Source: Petrolisthes cinctipes (lineage: Eukaryota; Arthropoda; Malacostraca; Decapoda; Porcellanidae). From it: a stretch of DNA of 64,000 nucleotides. Shown piece after piece: positions 25,401 through 39,600 of this stretch. Below the pieces are notes generated by a model that ran no database searches, was not told where the DNA came from, and saw only the letters and a list, made by a program, of their open reading frames with translations. The translations under genes and the position numbers were made by a program. The DNA lies in the NCBI GenBank assembly GCA_033782935.1, contig JAWQEG010000717.1, positions 1,984,001 through 2,048,000 on the forward strand, given 5' to 3'. How positions within the stretch are numbered: position 1 is the stretch's first letter; every line of letters starts with the position of its first letter.

Positions 25401-25690
25401 GGGGTCCCAGAAGCGATCTGTACATGCCTACTCCGTGTTAGAGTATTTTCAAAATACAGGCCAAAAACATACTGAAAATCGATCTTTTAGGTGCCCAAAA
25501 GTCGATAAGTGCATGCATCTTTTGTACCCGTCTATATCTCAAATTCTGGCCCTAAACACCCGAAAATTCAATATTTTGGGGTCCCAGAAGCGATCTGTAC
25601 ATGCCTACTCCGTGTTAAAGTATTTTCAAAATACAGGCCCAAAACATGCTGAAAATCGATAATTTAGATGCCCAAAGTCAATATGTGCAT
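22475..25690 (+). repeat. 2177-bp higher-order repeat, about 1.5 copies
   Basis: About 22475-23515 is repeated at about 24653-25690. Landmarks 22655/24833 lie 2178 bp apart, while 22969/25146, 22991/25168, 23258/25435 and 23469/25646 lie 2177 bp apart. The one-base change is explained by a missing base in CAAAACTCCGAAAATTC near 24878. Shared private features include GCCCGAAGCCAATATGTG, ATTTTATGTGCCC and GCATCTTTTGTACCCG. Similarity to the first copy ends near 25690, where TCTGTACCCG replaces TCTCTACCCG. Confidence 0.8.
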
Positions 25691-28600
25691 ATATCTTCTG
25701 TACCCGTTTATATCTCAAATTCAGGCTCAAAACACCCGAAAATTCAATATTTTGGGCTTCCAGAAGCAATCTGTACATGCCTACCTAGTGCTAGAATATT
25801 TTCAAAATATAGGCTAAAAACATGCTAAAAATCGATATTTTAGGTGCCAAAAAGTCGATATCTCAAATTCAGTCCCAAAACACCCGAAAATTCGATATTT
25901 AAGGGTCCCAGAAGCGATCTGAACATGGCTACTCCGTGTTAGAGTATTTTCAAAATACAGGACAAAAACATACTGAAAATCGATCTTTTAGGTGCCCAAA
26001 AGTCGATATGTGCATGCATCTTCTGTACCCGTTTATATCTCAAATTCTGGCCCTAAACACCCGAAAATTCAATATTTTGGGGTCCCAGAAGCAATCTGTA
26101 CATGCCTACTCAGTGCTAGAATATTTTCAAAATATAGGCTAAAAACATGCTAAAAATCGATCTTTTAGGTGCCAAAAAGTCGATATCTCAAATTCAGTCC
26201 CAAAACACCCGAAAATTCGATATTTAGGGGTCCCATAAGCGATCTGTACATGCCCACTCCGTGTTAGAGTATTTTCAAAATACAGGCCAAAAACATACTG
26301 AAAATCGATAATTTAGATGCCCAAAGTCAATATGTGCATGTATCTTCTCTACCCGTTTATATCTCAAATTCTGGCCCTAAACACCCGAAAATTCGATATT
26401 TAGGGGTTCCAGAAGCGATCTGTACATGCCTACTACGTGTTAGAGTATTTTCGAAATACAGGCCAAAAACATACTGAAAATCGATCTTTTAGGTGCCCAA
26501 AAGTCGGTACGGGCATGCATCTTCTATACCCGTTTATATCTCAAATTCTGGCCCTGAACACCCAAAAATTCGATATTTTGGGGTCCCAGAAGCGATCTGT
26601 ACATGTCTACTCAGTGCTAGAATGTTTTCAAAATATAGGCTCAAAACATTCTCAAAATCGATATTTTAGGTGCCCAAAAGTCGATATGTGCATGCATCTT
26701 CTGTACTCTTTTATATTTCAAATTCAGGCTCAGAACACCCGAAAATTCGATATTTTGGGGTCCCAGAAGCGATCTGTACATGCCTACTCAGTGCTAGAAT
26801 ATTTTTAAAATATAGGGTAAAAACATGCTAAAAATCGATATTTTATGTGCGTAAAGGCGATATCTCAAATTCAGTCCCAAAACACCCGAAAATTCGATAT
26901 TTTGGGGTCCCAGAAGCGATCTGTACATGCCTATTCCGTGTTAGAGTATTTACAAAATACAGGCCCAAAACATGCTCAAAATCGATGTTTTAGGTGCCCA
27001 AAGTCAATATGTGCATGTATCTTCTGTACCCGTTTATATCTCAAATTAAGGCTCAAAATACCCGAAAATTCAATATTTTGGCGTCCCAAAAGCAATCTGT
27101 ACATGCCTACTCAGTGCTAGAATATTTTCAAAATATAGGCTAAAAACATGCTAAAAATCGATCTTTTAGGTGCCAAAAAGTCGATATCTCAAATTCAGTC
27201 CCAAAACACCCGAAAATTCGATATTTAGGGGTCCCAGAAGCGATCTGTACATGCCTACTCCGTGTTAGAGTATTTTCAAAATACAGGCCAAAAAACATAC
27301 TGAAAATCGATCTTTTAGGTGCCCAAAAGTTGATATGTGCATGCATCTTCTGTACCCGTTTATATCTCAAATTCTGGCCCTAAACACCCGAAAATTCAAT
27401 ATTTTTTGGTCCCAGAAGCGATCTGTACATGCCTACTCCGTGTTAGAGTATTTTCAAAATACAGGCCCAAAACATGCTGAAAATCGATAATTTAGATGCC
27501 CAAAGTCAATATGTGCATGTATCTTTTGTAACCGTTTATATCTCAAATTCTGGCCCTAAACACCCGAAAATTCAATATTTTGGGGTCCCAGAAGCAATCT
27601 GTACATGCCTACTCAGTGCTAGAATATTTTTAAAATATAGGGTAAAAACATGCTAAAAATCGATATTTTAGGTGCCAAAAAGTCGATATTTCAAATTAAG
27701 GCCCAAAACACCCGAAAATTCGATATTTAGGGGTAATACTAGCGATCTGTACATGCCTACTCCGTGTTAGAGTATTTTCAAAATACCGGCTCAAAACATG
27801 CTCAAAATCGATGTTTTAGGTGCCAAAAAATCAATATGTGCATGCATCTTCAGTACCCGTTTATATCTCAAATTCAGGCTCAAAACACCCGAAAATTCGA
27901 TATTTTGGGGTCCCAGAAGCGATCTGTACATGCCTACTCCGTGGTAGAGTATTTTCAAAATACAGGCCCAAAACATGCTCAAAATCGATGTTTTAGGTGC
28001 CCAAAAGTCGATATGTGCATGCTTCTTCAGTACCCGTTTATATCTCAAATTCAGGCTCAAAACACCCGAAAATTCGATATTTTAGGGTCCTAGAAGCGAT
28101 CTGTACATGCCTACTCAGTGCTAGAATATTTTCAAAATATCGGTTAAAAACATGCTAAAAATCGATATATTAGGTGCCAAAAAGTCGATATCTCAAATTC
28201 AGTCCCAAAACACCCGAAAATTCGATATTTAGGGGTCCCAGAAACGATCTGTACATGCCTACTCCGTGTTAGAGTATTTTCAAAATACAGGCCAACAACA
28301 CACTGAAAATCGATCTTTTAGGTGCCCAAAAGTCGATATGTGCATGCATCTTCTATACCCGTTTATATCTCAAATTCAGGCTCAAAACACCCGAAAATTC
28401 GATATTTTGGGGTCCCAAAAGCGATCTGTACATGCCTACTCAGTGCTAGAATGTTTTCAAAATATAGGCTCAAAACATGCTAACAATCGATATTTTAGGT
28501 GCGTAAAGGCGATATCTCAAATTCATTCCCAAAACACCCAAAAATTTTATATTTTGGGGTTCCAGAAGCGATCTGTACATGCCTACTGGTGTTAGAGTAT

Positions 28601-31600
28601 TTTCAAAATACAGGCCCAAAACATACTGAAAATCGATCTTTTAGGTGCCCAAAAGTCGATATGTGCATGCATCTTCTGTAACCGTTTATATCTCAAATTC
28701 TGGCCCAAAACACTCGAAAATTCAATATTTTGGGGTCCCAGAAGCAATCTGTACATGCCTACTCAGTGCTATAATATTTTCAAAATATAGGCTAAAAACA
28801 TGCTAAAATTCGATCTTTTAGGTGCCAAAAAGTCGATATCTCAAATTCAGTCCCAAAACACCCGAAAATTCGATATTTAGGGGTCCCAGAAGCGATCTGT
28901 ACATGCCTACTCCGTGTTAGAGTATTTACAAAATACAGGCCCAAAACATACTCAAAATCGATGTTTTAGATGCCCAAAAGTCGATATGTGCATGCATCTT
29001 CAGTACCCGTTTATATCTCAAAATCATGCTCAAAACACTCGAAAATTCTTTATTTTGGGGTCCCAGAAGCGATCTGTACATGCCTACTCCGTGTTAGAGT
29101 ATTTTCAAAATACATGCCCAAAACATGCTGAAAATCTATATTTTAGATGCCTAAAGTCAATATGTGCATGTATCTTTTGTACCAGCTTATATCTCAAATT
29201 CAGGCTCAAAAACCCCGAAAATTCAATATTTTGGGGTCACAGAAGCAATCTGTACATGCCTACTCAGTGCTAGAATATTTTCAAAATATAGGCTAAAAAC
29301 ATGCTAAAAATCGATCTTTTAGGTGCCAAAAAGTCGATATCTCAAATTCAGTTCCAAAACACCCGAAAATTCGATATTTAGGGGTCCCAGAAGCGATCTG
29401 TACATGCCTACTCCGTGTTAGAGTAATTTCAAAATACAGGCCAAAAACATACTGAAAATCGATCTTTTAGGTGCCCAAAAGTCGATATGTGCATGCATCT
29501 TCTGTACCCTTTTATATCTCAAATTCTGGCCCTAAACACCCGAAAATTCAATATTTTGGGGTCCCAGAAGCAATCTGTACATGCCTACTCAGTGCTAGAA
29601 TATTTTCAAAATATAGGCTAAAAACATGCTAAAAATCGATATTTTAGGTGCCAAAAAGTCGATATCTCAAATTAAGGCCAAAAATACCCGAAAATTCGAT
29701 ATTTAGGGGTCCCAGAAGCGATCTGTACGTGCCTTCTCCGTGTTAGAGTATTTTCCAAATACATGCCCAAAACATGCTGAAAATCGATATTTTAGATGCC
29801 CAAAGTTAATCTGTGCATGTATCTTCTGTACCCGTTTATATCTCAAATTAAGGCTCAAAACACCCGAAAATTCAATATTTTGGGGTCCCAGAAGCAATCT
29901 GTACATGCCTACTCAGTGCTAGAATATTTTCAAAATATAGGCTAAAAACATGCTAAAAATCGATCTTTTAGGTGCCAAAAAGTCGATATCTCAAATTCAG
30001 TCCCAAAACACCCGAATATTCGATATTTAGGGGTCCCAGAAGCGATCTGTACATGCCTACTCCGTGTTAGAATATTTTCAAAATACAGGCCAAAAACATA
30101 CTGAAAATCGATCTTTTAGGTGCCCAAGAGTCGATATGTGCATGCATCTTCTGTACCCGTTTATATCTCAAATTCTGGCCCAAAACACCCGAAAATTCAA
30201 TATTTTGGGGTCCCAGAAGCAATCTGTACATGCCTACTCAGTGCTAGAATATTTTCAAAATATAGGCTAAAAAACATGCTAAAATTCGATCTTTTAGGTG
30301 CCAAAAAGTCGATATCTCAAATTCAGTCCCAAAACACCCGAAAATTCGATATTTAGGGGTCCCAGAAGCGATCTGTACATGCCTACTCCGTGTTAGAGTA
30401 TTTACAAAATACAGGCCCAAAACATGCTCAAAATCGATGTTTTAGGTGCCCAAAAGTCGATATGTGCATGCATCTTCAGTACCCGTTTATATCTCAAAAT
30501 CAGGCTCAAAACACCCGAAAATTCGATATTTTGGGGTCACAGAAGCAATCTGTACATGCCTACTCAGTGCTAGAATATTTTCAAAATATAGGCTAAAAAC
30601 ATGCTAAAAATCGATCTTTTAGGTGCCAAAAAGTCGATATCTCAAATTCAGTCCCAAAACACCCGAAAATTCGATATTTAGGGGTCCCAGAAGCGATCTG
30701 TACATGCCTACTCCGTGTTAGAGTACTTTCAAAATACAGGCCAAAAACAAACTGAAAATCGATCTTTTAGGTGCCCAAAAGTCGATATGTGCATGCATCT
30801 TCTGTACCCGTTTATATCTCAAATTCTGGCCCTAAACACCCGAAAATTCAATATTTTGGGGTCCCAGAAGCAATCTGTACATGCCTACTCAGTGCTAGAA
30901 TATTTTCAAAATATAGGCTAAAAACATGCTAAAAATCGATATTTTAGGTGCCAAAAAGTCGATATCTCAAATTAAGGCCAAAAATACCCGAAAATTCGAT
31001 ATTTAGGGGTCCCAGAAGCGATCTGTACGTGCCTTCTCCGTGTTAGAGTATTTTCCAAATACAAGCCCAAAACATGCTGAAAATCGATATTTTAGATGCC
31101 CAAAGTTAATCTGTGCATGTATCTTCTGTACCCGTTTATATCTCAAATTAAGGCTCAAAACACCCGAAAATTCAATATTTTGGGGTCCCAGAAGCAATCT
31201 GTACATGCCTACTCAGTGCTAGAATATTTTCAAAATATAGGCTAAAAACATGCTAAAAATCGATATTTTAGGTGCCAAAAAGTCGATATTTCAAATTAAG
31301 GCCCAAAACACCCGAAAATTCGATATTTAGGGGTAACACTAGCGATCTGTACATGCCTACTCCGTGTTAGAGTATTTTCAAAATACAGGCCAAAAACATA
31401 CTGAAAATCGATCTTTTAGGTGCCCAAAAGTTGATATGTGCATGCATCTTCTGTACCCGTTTATATCTCAAATTCTGGCCCTAAACACCCGAAAATTCAA
31501 TATTTTGGGGTCCCAGAAGCAATCTGTACATGCCTACTCAGTGCTAGAATATTTTCAAAATATAGGCTAAAAACATGCTAAAAATCGATATTTTAGGTGC

Positions 31601-32520
31601 CAAAAAGTCGATATTTCAAATTAAGGTCTAAAGCACCCGAAAATTCGATATTTAGGGGTCCCAGTAGCGATCTGTACATGCCTACTCTGTGTTAGAGTAT
31701 TTTCAAAATACAAGCCCAAAACATGCTGAAAATCGATAATTTAGATGCCCAAAGTCAATATGTGCATGTATCTTCTGTACCCGTTTATATCTCAAATTCA
31801 GGCTCAAAACACAGGAAAATTTAATATTTTGGGGTCCCAGAAGCGATCTGTACATGCCTACCCAGTGCTAGAATATTTTCAAAATATAGGCTAAAAACAT
31901 GCTAAAAATCGATATTTTAGGTGCCAAAAAGTCGATATCTCAAATTCAGTCCCAAAACACCCGAAAATTCGATATTTAGGGGTCCCAGAAACGATCTGTA
32001 CATGCCTACTAAGTGTTAAAGTGTTTTCAAAATACAGGCCAAAAACATACTGAAAATCGATCTTTTAGGTGCCCAAAAGTCGATATGTGCATGCATCTTC
32101 TGTACCCGTTTATATCTCAAATTCTGGCCCAAAACACCAGAAAATTCAATATTTTGGGGTCCCAGAAGCAATCTGTACATGCCTACTCAGTGCTAGAATA
32201 TTTTCAAAATATAGGCTAAAAACATGCTAAAATTCGATCTTTTAGGTGCCAAAAAGTCGATATCTCAAATTCAGTCCCAAAACACCCGAAAATTCGATAT
32301 TTAGGGGTGCCAGAAGCGATCTGTACATGCCTACTCCGTGTTAGAGTATTTACAAAATACAGGCCCAAAACATGCTCAAAATCGATGTTTTAGGTGCCCA
32401 AAAGTCGATATGTGCATGCATCTTCAGTACCCGTGTATATCTCAAAATCAGGCTCAAAACACTCGAAAATTCTTTATTTTATGGTCCCAGAAGCGATCTG
32501 TACATGCCTACTCCGTGTTA
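25691..32520 (+). repeat. Satellite mosaic grading into plain 325-bp dimers, with a 1300-bp repeat
   Basis: From about 29.4 kb the array is a regular S-L alternation: comparable long units start near 29740, 30064, 30390, 30715, 31040, 31364, 32013 and 32338, all 324-326 bp apart or twice that. Within this, 29641-29960 repeats at 30941-31260 at exactly 1300 bp (four dimers), sharing AAGGCCAAAAATACCCG and TGTACGTGCCTTCTCCG. Diverged monomers reading GGGGTAATACTAGCG (near 27731) and GGGGTAACACTAGCG (near 31331) stand out. No gene is present. Confidence 0.8.
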
Positions 32521-35500
32521 GAGTATTTTCAAAATACATGCCCAAAACATGCTGAAAATCGATATTTTAGATGCCTAAAGTCAATATGTGCATGTTTCTT
32601 TTTTACCGGTTTATATCTCATATTCAGGCTCAAAACACCCGAAAATTCAATATTTTGGGGTCACAGAAGCAATCTGTACATGCCTACTCAGTGCTAGAAT
32701 ATTTTCAAGATATAGGCTAAAAACATGCTAAAAATCGATATTTTAGGTGCCAAAAAGTCGATATCTCAAATTCAGTCCCAAAACACCCGAAAATTCGATA
32801 TTTAGGGGTCCCAGAAGCGATCTGTACATGCCTACTCCGTGTTAGAGTATTTTCAAAATACAGGCCAAAAACATACTGAAAATCAATCTTTTAGGTGCCC
32901 AAAAGTCGATATGTGCATGCATCTTCTGTACCCGTTTATATCTCAAATTCTGGCCCTAAACACCCGAAAATTCAATATTTTGGGGTCCCAGAAGCAATCT
33001 GTTCATGCCTACTCAGTGCTAAAATATTTTCAAAATATAGGCTAAAAACATGCTAAAAATCGATATTTTAGGTGCCAAAAAGTCGATATCTCAAATTAAG
33101 GCCCAAAATACCCGAAAATTCGATATTTAGGGGTCCCAGAAGCGATCTGTACATGCCTACTCCGTGTTAGAGTATTTTCCAAATACATGCCCAAAACATG
33201 CTGAAAATCGATATTTTAGATGCCCAAAGTCAATCTGTGCATGTATCTTCTGTACCCGTTTATATCTCAAATTCAGGCTCAAAACACCCGAAAATTCAAT
33301 ATTTTGGGGTCCCAGAAGCAATCTGTATATGCCTACTCAGTGCTAGAATATTTTCAAAATATAGGCTAAAAACATGCTAACAATCGATCTTTTAGGTGCC
33401 AAAAAGTCGATATCTCAAATTGAGTCCCAAAACACCCGAAAATTCGATATTTAGAGGTCCCAGAAGCGATCTGTACATGCCTACTCCGTGTTAGAGTATT
33501 TTCAAAATACAGGCCAAAAACATACTGAAAATCGATCTTTTAGGTGCCCAAAAGTCGATATGTGCATGCATTTTCTGTACCCGTTTATATCTCAAATTCT
33601 GGCCCTAAACACCCGAAAATTCAATATTTTGGGGTCCCAGAAGCAATCTGTATATGCCAACTAAGTGCTAGAATATTTTCAAAATATATGCTAAAAACAT
33701 GCTAAAAATCGATATTTTAGGTGCCAAAAAGTCGATATATCAAATTCAGTCCCAAAACACCCGAAAATTCGATATTTAGGGGCCCCAGAAGCGATCTGTA
33801 CATGCCTACTCCATGTTAGAGTATTTTCAAAATACAGGCCAAAAACATACTGAAAATCGATCTTTTAGGTGCCCAAAAGTCGATTAGTGCATTCATCTTC
33901 TGTACCCGTTTATATCTCAAATTCTGGCCCTAAACACCCGAAAATTCAATATTTTGGGGTCCTAGAAGCAATCTGTACATGCCTACTCAGTGCTAGAATA
34001 TTTTCAAAATATAGGCTAAAAACATGCTAAAAATCGATATTTTAGGTGCCAAAAAGTCGATATCTCAAATTAAGGCCCAAAACACCCGAAAATTCGAGAT
34101 TTCGGGGTCCCAAAAGCGATCTGTACATGCCTACTCCGTTTTAGAGTATTTTCAAAATACATGCCCAAAACATGCTGAAAATCGATATTTTAGATGCCTA
34201 AAGTCAATATGTGCATGTTTCTTTTGTACCGGTTTATATCTCATATTCAGGATCAAAACACCCGAAAATTCAATATTTTGGGGTCACAGAAGCAATCTGT
34301 ACATGCCTACTCAGTGCTAGAATATTTTCAAGATATAGGCTAAAAACATGCTAAAAATCGATCTTTTAGGTGCCAAAAAGTCGATATCTCAAATTCAGTC
34401 CCAAAACACCCGAAAATTCGATATTTAGGGGTCCCAGAAGCGATCTGTACATGCCTACTCCGTGTTAGAGTATTTTCAAAATACAGGCCAAAAACATACT
34501 GAAAATCAATCTTTTAGGTGCCCAAAAGTCGATATGTGCATGCATCTTCTGTACCCGTTTATATCTCAAATTCTGGCCCTAAACACCCGAAAATTCAATA
34601 TTTTGGGGTCCCAGAAGCAATCTGTTCATGCCTACTCAGTGCTAAAATATTTTCAAAATATAGGCTAAAAACATGCTAAAAATCGATATTTTAGGTGCCA
34701 AAAAGTCGATATCTCAAATTAAGGCCCAAAATACCCGAAAATTCGATATTTAGGGGTCCCAGAAGCGATCTGTACATGCCTACTCCGTGTTAGAGTATTT
34801 TCCAAATACATGCCCAAAACATGCTGAAAATCGATATTTTAGATGCCCAAAGTCAATCTGTGCATGTATCTTCTGTACCCGTTTATATCTCAAATTCAGG
34901 CTCAAAACACCCGAAAATTCAATATTTTGGGGTCCCAGAAGCAATCTGTATATGCCTACTCAGTGCTAGAATATTTTCAAAATATAGGCTAAAAACATGC
35001 TAACAATCGATCTTTTAGGTGCCAAAAAGTCGATATCTCAAATTGAGTCCCAAAACACCCGAAAATTCGATATTTAGAGGTCCCAGAAGCGATCTGTACA
35101 TGCCTACTCCGTGTTAGAGTATTTTCAAAATACAGGCCAAAAACATACTGAAAATCGATCTTTTAGGTGCCCAAAAGTCGATATGTGCATGCATTTTCTG
35201 TACCCGTTTATATCTCAAATTCTGGCCCTAAACACCCGAAAATTCAATATTTTGGGGTCCCAGAAGCAATCTGTATATGCCAACTAAGTGCTAGAATATT
35301 TTCAAAATATATGCTAAAAACATGCTAAAAATCGATATTTTAGGTGCCAAAAAGTCGATATCTCAAATTCAGTCCCAAAACACCCGAAAATTCGATATTT
35401 AGGGGCCCCAGAAGCGATCTGTACATGCCTACTCCATGTTAGAGTATTTTCAAAATACAGGCCAAAAACATACTGAAAATCGATCTTTTAGGTGCCCAAA

Positions 35501-36300
35501 AGTCGATTAGTGCATTCATCTTCTGTACCCGTTTATATCTCAAATTCTGGCCCTAAACACCCGAAAATTCAATATTTTGGGGTCCTAGAAGCAATCTGTA
35601 CATGCCTACTCAGTGCTAGAATATTTTCAAAATATAGGCTAAAAACATGCTAAAAATCGATATTTTAGGTGCCAAAAAGTCGATATCTCAAATTAAGGCC
35701 CAAAACACCCGAAAATTCGAGATTTCGGGGTCCCAAAAGCGATCTGTACATGCCTACTCCGTTTTAGAGTATTTTCAAAATACATGCCCAAAACATGCTG
35801 AAAATCGATATTTTAGATGCCTAAAGTCAATATGTGCATGTTTCTTTTGTACCGGTTTATATCTCATATTCAGGATCAAAACACCCGAAAATTCAATATT
35901 TTGGGGTCACAGAAGCAATCTGTACATGCCTACTCAGTGCTAGAATATTTTCAAGATATAGGCTAAAAACATGCTAAAAATCGATCTTTTAGGTGCCAAA
36001 AAGTCGATATGTCAAATTCAGTCCCAAAACACCCGAAAATTCGATATTTAGGGGTCCCAGAAGCGATCTGTACATGCCTACTCCGTGTTAGAGTATTTTC
36101 AAAATACAGGCCAAAAACATACTGAAAATCAATCTTTTAGGTGCCCAAAAGTCGATATGTGCATGCATCTTCTGTACCCGTTTATATCTCAAATTCTGGC
36201 CCTAAACACCCGAAAATTCAATATTTTGGGGTCCCAGAAGCAATCTGTTCATGCCTACTCAGTGCTAAAATATTTTCAAAATATAGGCTAAAAACATGCT
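32521..36300 (+). repeat. 1623-bp higher-order repeat, about 2.3 near-identical copies
   Basis: Copies begin at about 32521, 34144 and 35767. Matching landmarks at 1623-bp spacing are 32839/34462/36085, 33198/34821, 34024/35647, and the unusual dyad variant TTTTCAAGATATAGG near 32705, 34328 and 35951. I saw only scattered single-base differences, for example ATATCAAATTCAG at 33738 versus ATCTCAAATTCAG at the matching place in copy two. The length fits five S-L dimers. The third copy leaves register near 36300, jumping 649 bp (two dimers) relative to the second. This is the most homogeneous block in the window, so it was probably amplified most recently. Confidence 0.88.
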
Positions 36301-39300
36301 AAAAATCGATATTTTAGGTGCCAAAAAGTCGATATCTCAAATTAAGGCCCAAAACACCCGAAAATTCGAGATTTCGGGGTCCCAAAAGCGATCTGTACAT
36401 GCCTACTCCGTTTTAGAGTATTTTCCAAATACATGCCCAAAACATGCTGAAAATCGATATTTTAGATGCCCAAAGTCAATCTGTGCATGTATCTTCTGTA
36501 CCCGTTTATATATCAAATTCAGGCTCAAAAAAACCGAAAATTCAATATTTTGGGGTCCCAGAAGCAATCTGTACATGCCTACTCAGTGCTAGAATATTTT
36601 CAAAATATAGGCTAAAAACATGCTAAAAATCGAAATTTTAGGTGCCAAAAAGTCGATATCTCAAATTCAGTCCCAAAACAACCGAAAATTCGATATTTAG
36701 GGGTCCCAGAAGCGATCTGTACATGCTTACTCCGTGTTAGAGTATTTTCAAAATACAGGACAAAAACATACTGAAAATCGATCTTTTAGGTGCCCAAAAG
36801 TCGATTTGTGCATGCATCTTCTGTACCCGTTTATATCTCAAATTCTGGACCTGAACACCCAAAAATTCGATATTTTGGGGTCCCAGAAGCGATCTGTACA
36901 TGCCTACTCCGTGTTAGAGTATTTTTAAAATTCATGCCCAAAACAAGCTGAAAATCGATATTTTTGGTGCCCAAAGTCAATATGTGTATACATCTTCTAT
37001 ACTCGTTTATATCTCAAATTCAGGCTCAAAACACCCGAAAATTCGATATTTTGGGGTCCCAGAAGCGATCTGTACATGTCTACTCAGTGATAGAATGTTT
37101 TCAAAATATAGGCTCAAAACATATTCAAAATTGATATTTTAGGTGCGTAAAGGCGATATCTCAAATTCATTTTCAAAACACCCGAAAATTCGATATTTTG
37201 GGGTCCCAGAAGCGATCTGTACATGCCTATTCCATGTTAGAGTATTTACAAAATACAGGCCCGAAACATGCTCAAAATCGATGTTTTAGGTGCCCAAAAG
37301 TCTATATGTGCATGCATCTTCAGTACCCGTTTATATCTCAAATTCAGGCTCAAAACACCCGAAAATTCGATATTTTGGGGTCCCAGAAGCGATCTGTACA
37401 TGCCTACTCAGTGCTAGAAGATTTTCAAAATATAGGCTCAAAAAATGCTAAAAATCGATATTTTGTGTGCGTAAAGGCGATATCTCAAATTCATTCCCAA
37501 AACACCCGAAAATTCGATATTTAGGGGTCCCAGAAGCGATCTGTACATGCCTACTCTGTGTTAGAGTATTTTCAAAATACAGGCCAAAAACATACTGAAA
37601 GTCGATCTTTTAGGTGCCCAAAAGTTGATATGTGCATGCATCTTCTGTAACCGTTTATATCTCAAATTCTGGCCCAAAACACTCGAAAATTCAATATTTT
37701 GGGGTACCAAAAGCAATCTGTACATGCCTACTCAGTGCTAGAATATTTTCAAAATATAGGCTAAAAACATGCTAAAATTCGATCTTTTAGGTGTCAAAAA
37801 GTCGATATCTCAAATTCAGTCCCAAAACACCCGAAAATTCGATATTTAGGGGTCCCAGAAGCGATCTGTACATGCCTACTCCGTGTTAGAGTATTTACAA
37901 AATACAGGCCCAAAACATACTCAAAATCGATGTTTTAGATGCCCAAAAGTCGATATGTGCATGCATCTTCCGTACCCGTTTATATCTCAAAATCAGGCTC
38001 AAAACACTCGAAAATTCTTTATTTTGGGGTCCCAGAAGCGATCTGTACATGCCTACTCCGTGTTAGAGTATTTTCAAAATACATGCCCAAAACATGCTGA
38101 AAATCGATATTTTAGATGCCTAAAGTCAATATGTGCATGTTTCTTTTGTACCGGTTTATATCTCATATTCAGGCTCAAAACACCCGAAAATTCAATATTT
38201 TGGGGTCACAGAAGCAATCTGTACATGCCTACTCAGTGCTAGAATATTTTCAAGATATAGGCTAAAAACATGCTAAAAATCGATCTTTTAGGTGCCAAAA
38301 AGTCGATATCTCAAATTCAGTCCCAAAACACCCGAAAATTCGATATTTAGGGGTCCCAGAAGCGATCTGTACATGCCTACTCCGTGTTAGAGTATTTTCA
38401 AAATACAGGCCCAAAACATACTGAAAATCAATCTTTTAGGTGCCCAAAAGTCGATATGTGCATGCATCTTCTGTACCCGTTTATATCTCAAATTCTGGCC
38501 CTAAACACCCGAAAATTCAATATTTTGGGGTCCCAGAAGCAATCTGTTCATGCCTACTCAGTGCTAAAATATTTTCAAAATATAGGCTAAAAACATGCTA
38601 AAAATCGATATTTTAGGTGCCAAAAAGTCGATATCTCAAATTCAGTCCCAAAACACCCGAAAATTCGATATTTAGGGGTCCCAGAAGCGATCTGTACATG
38701 CCTACTCCGTGTTAGAGTATTTTCAAAATACAGGCCAAAAACATACTGAAAATCGATCTTTTAGGTGCCCAAAAGTCGATATGTGCATGCATTTTCTGTA
38801 CCCGTTTATATCTCAAATTCTGGACCTGAACACCCAAAAATTCGATATTTTGGGGTCCCAGAAGCGATCTGTACATGCCTACTCCGTGTTAGAGTATTTT
38901 TAAAATTCAGGCCCAAAACAAGCTGAAAATCGATATTTTTGGTGCCCAAAGTCAATATGTGTATACATCTTCTATACTCGTTTATATCTCAAATTCAGGT
39001 TCAAAACACCCGAAAATTCGATATTTTGGGGTCCCAGAAGCGATCTGTACATGTCTACTCAGTGATAGAATGTTTTCAAAATATAGGCTCAAAACATACT
39101 CAAAATTGATATTTTAGGTGCGTAAAGGCGATATCTCAAATTCATTCCCAAAACACCCGAAAATTCGATATTTTGGGGTCCCAGAAGCGATCTGTACATG
39201 CCTACTCCGTGTTAGAGTATTTACAAAATACAGGCCCGAAACATGCTCAAAATCGATGTTTTAGGTGCCCAAAAGTCGATATGTGCATGCATCTTCAGTA

Positions 39301-39600
39301 CCCGTTTATATCTCAAATTCAGGCTCAAAACACCCGAAAATTCGATATTTTGGGGTCACAGAAGCAATCTGTACATGCCCACTCCGTGTTAGAGTATTTT
39401 TAAAATACATGCCCAAAACATGCTGAAAATCGATATTTTAGATGCCCAAAGTCAATATGTGCATGTATCTTCTGTACCCGTTTATATCTCAAATTCAGGC
39501 TCAAAACACCCGAAAATTCAATATTTTGGGGTCCCAGAAGCAATCTGTACGTGCCTACTCAGTGCTAGAATATTTTCAAAATATAGGCTAAAAACATGCT
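36301..39600 (+). repeat. Satellite mosaic with a 1975-bp spaced duplication
   Basis: About 36620-37380 is repeated at about 38595-39355 (landmarks 36734/38709 and 37198/39173, offset 1975 bp), sharing TCTGGACCTGAACACCC and an L-L-S arrangement. The intervening part, about 37880-38590, resembles 32338-33045, including the TTTTCAAGATATAGG variant, at an offset of 5545 bp. The region is thus a patchwork of modules seen elsewhere. No gene is present. Confidence 0.75.
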
